Assembly: GCA_045611685.1 (NCBI GenBank)
Contig: JAZKXO010000056.1
Location: forward strand, 28,937 to 92,936
Length of the DNA stretch: 64,000 nt
DNA from: SIG701 sp045611685
Lineage (GTDB): Bacteria; Bacillota; Clostridia; Oscillospirales; CAG-272
Reading direction: 5' to 3'
The notes below the pieces were generated by a model. That model ran no database searches and had not been told where the DNA came from. It saw nothing but the letters and a program-made list of their open reading frames with translations. Position 1 is the first letter of the stretch. Every line of letters starts with the position of its first letter. Shown here one piece after another: positions 60,967 to 64,000 of the stretch. A program made the position numbers and the translations under genes.

Positions 60967-61686
60967 ATGGAACAGGATTACTTAATTGCCGGACTCCGGG
61001 TTCGGATGGACTCCTTTGGGCGAACTGTCAGCCAGGCCGAACCGTATGTAACGGAAACGGTCGGTGAGCCGGATATTATCGTCACCGGCCATCCGCAGAG
61101 TCTGAAAGAACAGCAGCCGCATCTCAGTCTGGATGACTGTGAATATTTGTGTACCGGCGGCAGCTTTTACCGACAACTCCTTTCTCACGGTGGATTGATG
61201 CTCCATGCATCCGCCGTTGTGATGGACGGATATGCCTATCTGTTTTCGGCACCGTGCGGAACAGGAAAGTCTACGCATACCGATATGTGGAAGCAGGCAT
61301 TCGGTGAAGCCGTTATTATGCTCAACGATGATAAACCTGCACTGAAAAAAGAACAGGGGCGTTGGTATGCATACGGAACGCCGTGGAGCGGAAAAACGGC
61401 ACAAAATGAAAATATGCGTATTCCGCTGGGTGGTATCTGTGTTTTGACTCGCGGAGAACAAAATGCGATAGAACCCTATGACGGTGCGGCGGCGATTTTC
61501 TCGCTATTAGATCAGACGGTCAGACCTCGGACGGCAAATGTCAGAGAAAAACTTCTTGAACTGCTCGATGATCTGATGTCGAGCGTTCCTATGTGGAGGC
61601 TCCGCTGTACGCCTGCAAAAGAAGCCGCACTGGTTTCACAGGCGGCAATGAGCAAAGAAGCAAATAAGAGGTTCGGAGGAAAATAA
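60967..61686 (+). CDS. HPr kinase-like protein
   Basis: P-loop kinase-like protein of 239 residues. The phosphate loop is SAPCGTGKSTHTDMW (about 95-107), preceded by LMLHASAVVMDGYAYLF, and followed by MLNDDKPALKK and the TPWSGKTAQNEN loop. This is the HprK-related group that, in paeninodin-type lasso peptide loci, phosphorylates the precursor peptide. It lacks the HprK N-terminal domain, so it is not the catabolite-repression enzyme. Here the target may be the 33-residue peptide or the SLH tail. It is followed three bases later by the PqqD gene. Confidence 0.88.
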   Translation: MEQDYLIAGLRVRMDSFGRTVSQAEPYVTETVGEPDIIVTGHPQSLKEQQPHLSLDDCEYLCTGGSFYRQLLSHGGLMLHASAVVMDGYAYLFSAPCGTGKSTHTDMWKQAFGEAVIMLNDDKPALKKEQGRWYAYGTPWSGKTAQNENMRIPLGGICVLTRGEQNAIEPYDGAAAIFSLLDQTVRPRTANVREKLLELLDDLMSSVPMWRLRCTPAKEAALVSQAAMSKEANKRFGGK

Positions 61687-61688
61687 CC

Positions 61689-61949
61689 ATGAAATTAAAA
61701 GAAGGATTTGTTCTGCGTATTGTAGCCGGCCAAACCGTGGCTTTGCCTACTGGCGGTGTAACCAATCTTGATATGATGATCACCCTCAATGATACCGGAA
61801 AGTTTTTGTGGGAAAGGTTGGCTGTTGATGCTGAAAAGGACGAGTTAGTAGACGCTCTGTTGGCAGAGTACGATGTGGATCGTGAAAGAGCCGAGAAGAC
61901 CGTGGACGCTTTTGTGGCACGTCTGAAGGAGTTTGACTTCCTTGCGTGA
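61689..61949 (+). CDS. PqqD-like peptide-binding protein (RRE domain)
   Basis: Small protein of 86 residues with the PqqD/RiPP-recognition-element fold: three beta strands (FVLRIVAGQTVALPT, VTNLDMMITLNDTGKFLWE) and then helices (VDALLAEYDVDRERAEKTVD, FVARLKEFDFLA). The LNDTGKFLWE turn is the family hallmark. RRE domains bind leader peptides of ribosomally made modified peptides. A strong AGGAGG lies in the end of the preceding gene. Its 3' end overlaps the peptidase gene. Confidence 0.9.
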   Translation: MKLKEGFVLRIVAGQTVALPTGGVTNLDMMITLNDTGKFLWERLAVDAEKDELVDALLAEYDVDRERAEKTVDAFVARLKEFDFLA

Positions 61950-62421
61950 TAATGCAATTCGGATGGAAGACTTGATGCCGCTTATTCATGAGCGGTTAGC
62001 GGAAGGCGAATCCGTTTGTTTTTCACCCCATGGGACAAGTATGCTTCCTATGCTGAAAGACGGACGGGATCAGGTGATTCTGTCACCATTGCCGGATAAA
62101 CTCAAAAAATATGATCTTCCTCTATATCAGCGAGAGAACGGTCAGTATGTTCTCCACCGTATTGTCGAAATGAAGAATGACTACACTTGTATGGGGGACA
62201 ATCAATTTGTTCCGGAACAGGGACTGCGTCACAATCAGATGATCGGAGTAGTGACGAGTTTTATATATAAGGGAAAAGAATATTCGACGGATTGTTTTCG
62301 GTATAAAGCTTATTGTCGATTCTGGTGTGCCGTGAGACCGGTCAGACATTTTTTTGTAAGAATTCACGGTGTTCTTGGACATATCAAAAGATGGATATGC
62401 GTAGTCGATAAAAGAAAATAA
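61942..62421 (+). CDS. S24/S26-type signal-peptidase-like protein
   Basis: Protein of about 159 residues. The serine motif is FSPHGTSMLPMLKDGRD, followed by LYQREN and VLHRIVEMK and the CMGDNQF box, the order found in S26 signal peptidases and LexA-type S24 proteases. The usual general-base lysine is not obvious, so activity is uncertain. No N-terminal membrane helix is present, but hydrophobic stretches near the C-terminus may associate with the membrane. Start uncertain: TTG 61942 has AAGGAG ten bases upstream; TTG 61933 and ATG 61963 are alternatives. It ends the peptide-related cassette. Confidence 0.82.
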   Translation: MRDNAIRMEDLMPLIHERLAEGESVCFSPHGTSMLPMLKDGRDQVILSPLPDKLKKYDLPLYQRENGQYVLHRIVEMKNDYTCMGDNQFVPEQGLRHNQMIGVVTSFIYKGKEYSTDCFRYKAYCRFWCAVRPVRHFFVRIHGVLGHIKRWICVVDKRK

Positions 62422-62472
62422 AATTTGCCTATTGATGTGGGTTTACGAAGAAGACACCCGGAAAGGAGCTGC

Positions 62473-62733
62473 ATGATGGGGCCGGTTATTTGAACACAAC
62501 CAGAAAGCTTATAACTCGGTTGTTGCTATGCTGAAGGCTCCCGGTAAAGCTGCAGTTATCCATCCAACGGGTATCGAAAAATCCTTTATCGGCTTTAAGC
62601 TGTGTGAAGAAAATCAGAACAAGACGATTTGCTGGATTTCTCCTTCGGAATATATATTTAGACGCAGATCGAGAATCTGAAGGCCGTATCTGCTGATATT
62701 CCGACGTATGTAGTACCGCTTCCCAAGCCCCAG
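62473..62733 (+). pseudogene. remnant of a DEAD/DEAH-type helicase N-terminus
   Basis: A good ribosome site and ATG lead to a stop after six codons, but one base over, the frame reads LFEHNQKAYNSVVAMLKAPG, AAVIHPTGIEKSFIGFKLCE and TICWISPSEYIF, then shifts again to TQIENLKAVSADIPTYV. This is the start of a ResIII/SNF2-like helicase, with the P-loop GTGKS degraded to GIEKS. The remaining helicase is absent. Confidence 0.7.
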
Positions 62734-62870
62734 CCAGTATAGATCAAAAAGACGTGGATGCTGTGTGGGAGGAAAACGATGCGCCTCCCGTGCAGGATCA
62801 GCCCGCTTTAGAGGAGATCCCCGCCGATTCAACAAAACAGACGGAGAGCGAAGAGGAAAAGCAGGCATAA
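62697..62870 (+). pseudogene. 3' tail of an unidentified gene at the island junction
   Basis: An acidic open tail, ASIDQKDVDAVWEENDAPP and PALEEIPADSTKQTESEEEK, ends at TAA 62868 and is followed by a terminator. It has no start of its own and overlaps the helicase debris. It may be the end of a chromosomal gene whose body was replaced when the island formed. The gene is not recognised. Confidence 0.4.
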
Positions 62871-62882
62871 AACCTGCTTTTT
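62857..62882 (+). terminator. terminator at the right end of the island
   Basis: AAAAGCAGG and CCTGCTTTT pair around CATAAAA, ending in TTTTT. It separates island debris from nrdR. Confidence 0.75.
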
Positions 62883-62962
62883 CGTTCTTTTGTGCTTGTG
62901 CAAGGCATATAAGAAAACATGGAGAATTTGCTCACTGGTGAAGGATTTTCCTTCCCGTTTTA

Positions 62963-62991
62963 TTGACAAACGGGACAGGGTGTGATATAAT
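62963..62991 (+). promoter_or_regulatory. consensus promoter of nrdR
   Basis: TTGACA at 62963-62968 and TATAAT at 62986-62991, spacer 17, 46 bases before the nrdR ATG. Confidence 0.85.
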
Positions 62992-63037
62992 AAGCGAAAT
63001 CAGTTAGGCATGTGCAGAGAAAGGAAAGACTGCTTTT

Positions 63038-63499
63038 ATGAAATGTCCCATCTGCGGTTTTGCGGACAGCAAAGTCATTGACTCCCGTCCGGTGGAGGAA
63101 AGCAATAGCATTCGCCGTCGCCGTGAATGCCTCAGCTGCCAGAAGAGATTTACAACGTATGAAATTATCGAGGCATTTCAGCCCGTAATCGTAAAAAAAG
63201 ACGGCACGAAAGAGTATTTTGATAAAAACAAACTCCTGGGCGGCCTTCTCAAAGCATGCCAGAAGAGACCGGTCGATGCCGAGACGATCGCCGGTGAGAT
63301 CGAAACGGAGATCATGAACTCTCTGCGCCGGGAGATTACGTCCAGCGAGATCGGTGAGCTTGCCATGCGCAAACTGAAAGCACGGGACGGAGTGGCATAC
63401 GTGCGTTTTGCCTCGGTCTATCGCGAGTTCAAGGACGTGGAAACGTTCGTACAGGAACTCAAGGAGCTTGCCGAAGAAAAGAAGAACGAGAGTAAATAA
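63038..63499 (+). CDS. nrdR: transcriptional repressor NrdR
   Basis: ATP-cone regulator of 153 residues that represses ribonucleotide reductase genes when dATP is high. The N-terminal zinc ribbon has MKCPICG and CLSCQKRFTTYE, with VIDSRPVEESNSIRRRREC between, and the ATP-cone spans about 46-136 (PVIVKKDGTKEYFDKNKLL, VRFASVYREFKD). Full length and all cysteines are present. GC returns to the level of the core chromosome. Confidence 0.96.
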   Translation: MKCPICGFADSKVIDSRPVEESNSIRRRRECLSCQKRFTTYEIIEAFQPVIVKKDGTKEYFDKNKLLGGLLKACQKRPVDAETIAGEIETEIMNSLRREITSSEIGELAMRKLKARDGVAYVRFASVYREFKDVETFVQELKELAEEKKNESK

Positions 63500-63512
63500 T
63501 TGTGTTCTCCTC

Positions 63513-63541
63513 TTGCAATTGTTCAAAAAATGTGTTATAAT
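63513..63541 (+). promoter_or_regulatory. promoter of the tRNA-Ser region
   Basis: TTGCAA at 63513-63518 and TATAAT at 63536-63541, spacer 17. It precedes a small hairpin (CCGTCGG-ATAA-CCGACGG) and then the tRNA relic; the intact tRNA-Ser has no clear promoter of its own. Confidence 0.65.
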
Positions 63542-63568
63542 AACAAAGCCGTCGGATAACCGACGGTT

Positions 63569-63713
63569 TATACGGAGAGATATCGAAGTGGGGACGTTTG
63601 CGAGCGCTGCCGGTGGCAGATGAAGCGAGCAATAATGAGTGACAGAGGTCGAAATTTTGCGAAGCGAACAGCGAGCAGAAAATTTCGGGCACCCTGGCAG
63701 GACATAACGGGGC
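63569..63713 (+). pseudogene. tRNA-Ser relic interrupted by a 111-base insertion
   Basis: The first 23 bases (TATACGGAGAGATATCGAAG and on to 63591) match the start of the intact tRNA-Ser at 63767-63789 with one mismatch. After 111 unrelated bases, CATAACGGGGC (63703-63713) matches the next part of the tRNA, then similarity ends. The insertion contains a stem CGAAATTTTGC / GCAGAAAATTTCG. It reads as a duplicated, disrupted and truncated tRNA gene. Confidence 0.55.
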
Positions 63714-63771
63714 GCCCCGTTCGATGAAAATTGAATAGTCGTTATACTCCAAAACGGAGTTTAACATATAT

Positions 63772-63860
63772 GGAGAGATATCGAAGTGGTCATAACGGGG
63801 CTGACTCGAAATCAGTTTGTGCGCAAGCACACGAGGGTTCGAATCCCTCTCTCTCCGCCA
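63772..63860 (+). tRNA. tRNA-Ser (anticodon CGA)
   Basis: Class II tRNA of 89 nt with encoded CCA. Acceptor GGAGAGA/TCTCTCC, anticodon loop CTCGAAA with anticodon CGA, a long variable arm (TTGTGCGCAAGCACA) and T arm GGGTTCGAATCCC. It reads UCG codons. Confidence 0.95.
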
Positions 63861-63864
63861 AACA

Positions 63865-63898
63865 GACCGCAGTTCTCACGAATTGCGGTCTTGATTTT
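63865..63898 (+). terminator. terminator after tRNA-Ser
   Basis: GACCGCA and TGCGGTC pair, followed by TTGATTTT. Confidence 0.75.
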
Positions 63899-63954
63899 AC
63901 ACTATAAACAGTTCGATAAATAAGAATTTGACGGACAATTATTGGAGTAAAAAA

Positions 63955-64000
63955 ATGAGCATCTTATTAGCAATATTCCTGTCAATGCTCAAGATTGGCT
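63955..64000 (+). CDS. start of a membrane protein, possibly a chromate transporter (3' partial)
   Basis: Only 15 residues are visible, MSILLAIFLSMLKIG. TTGGAG lies upstream. The hydrophobic start with LxxFLxxLKIG is like the N-terminus of ChrA-type transporters, but so short a piece cannot decide the family. Confidence 0.4.
   Translation, partial: MSILLAIFLSMLKIG

Overview
The window looks like the chromosome of an anaerobic, spore-forming member of the Clostridia (Bacillota), probably a gut lineage. The signs are a WalRK-YycHI signalling locus, a CotJB-like spore-coat protein, a SpoIIIE/FtsK translocase, S-layer-homology (SLH) proteins, clear sigma-A promoters (TTGACA-17-TATAAT) and strong Shine-Dalgarno sites, with GTG and TTG starts. 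The species cannot be named from sequence alone.

Layout. 0-4.5 kb: tail of a WalR-type response regulator, then WalK, YycH and YycI. 4.7-11.4 kb (+): murA, a DUF1858 protein, trmK, a Nif3-like protein, a flavin reductase, two CobW-family GTPases (one with a long His/Cys metal-binding insert) and a CYTH protein. 11.4-13.4 kb: a GNAT acetyltransferase and a DUF1653 protein on the minus strand, then an M42 peptidase. 13.4-13.6 kb: a non-coding element made of consecutive hairpins. 13.6-23.8 kb: cotJB-like (-), rnhA and DUF1294 (+), then a minus-strand run of comEC, htrA, a D,D-carboxypeptidase, pnp, rpsO and a TauE exporter split into two genes. 23.9-35.7 kb: ftsK/spoIIIE, tmk, a DJ-1 protein, 5-formyl-THF cyclo-ligase, a CPBP protease and mltG (+), an SLH-GH25 lysozyme (-), trmO (+), a DUF6514 protein (-), an EamA permease and tRNA-Val(GAC) (+).

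35.9-62.7 kb is an accessory surface-polysaccharide and surface-protein island, all on the + strand. It opens with a tyrosine recombinase, followed by a 310-bp segment bounded by 25-bp perfect inverted repeats. That segment carries a consensus promoter facing the island and a bidirectional terminator, so it reads as an invertible phase-variation promoter, shown here in the ON orientation. Downstream are a TetR-type regulator with a palindromic operator candidate, a decayed AP2-type gene, the CpsC/CpsD/CpsB phosphoregulatory set, an LCP ligase, a 2866-residue beta-helix surface protein, a 33-residue peptide, an SLH protein with a PETDA minisatellite, an initiating sugar transferase, a galE relic, two glycosyltransferases, an EpsG/Wzy-like polymerase, a Stealth phosphotransferase and a flippase. 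The island ends with a nucleotidyltransferase, an ABC-exporter relic, an HprK-like kinase, a PqqD-like protein and an S24/S26 peptidase.

Two systems stand out. First, the recombinase plus invertible promoter could switch 25 kb of glycan and adhesin genes together. Second, the 33-residue peptide and the neighbouring SLH protein end in the same motif (DPNAGEED-x-F), with synonymous base differences between the copies. The same island carries a kinase/PqqD/nucleotidyltransferase/peptidase set that resembles the accessory genes of paeninodin-type lasso peptides but lacks the cyclase and its protease partner. This suggests an unusual peptide-tag maturation or surface-attachment system. After the island come helicase debris, nrdR, a tRNA-Ser relic, intact tRNA-Ser(CGA) and the first codons of a possible chromate transporter.
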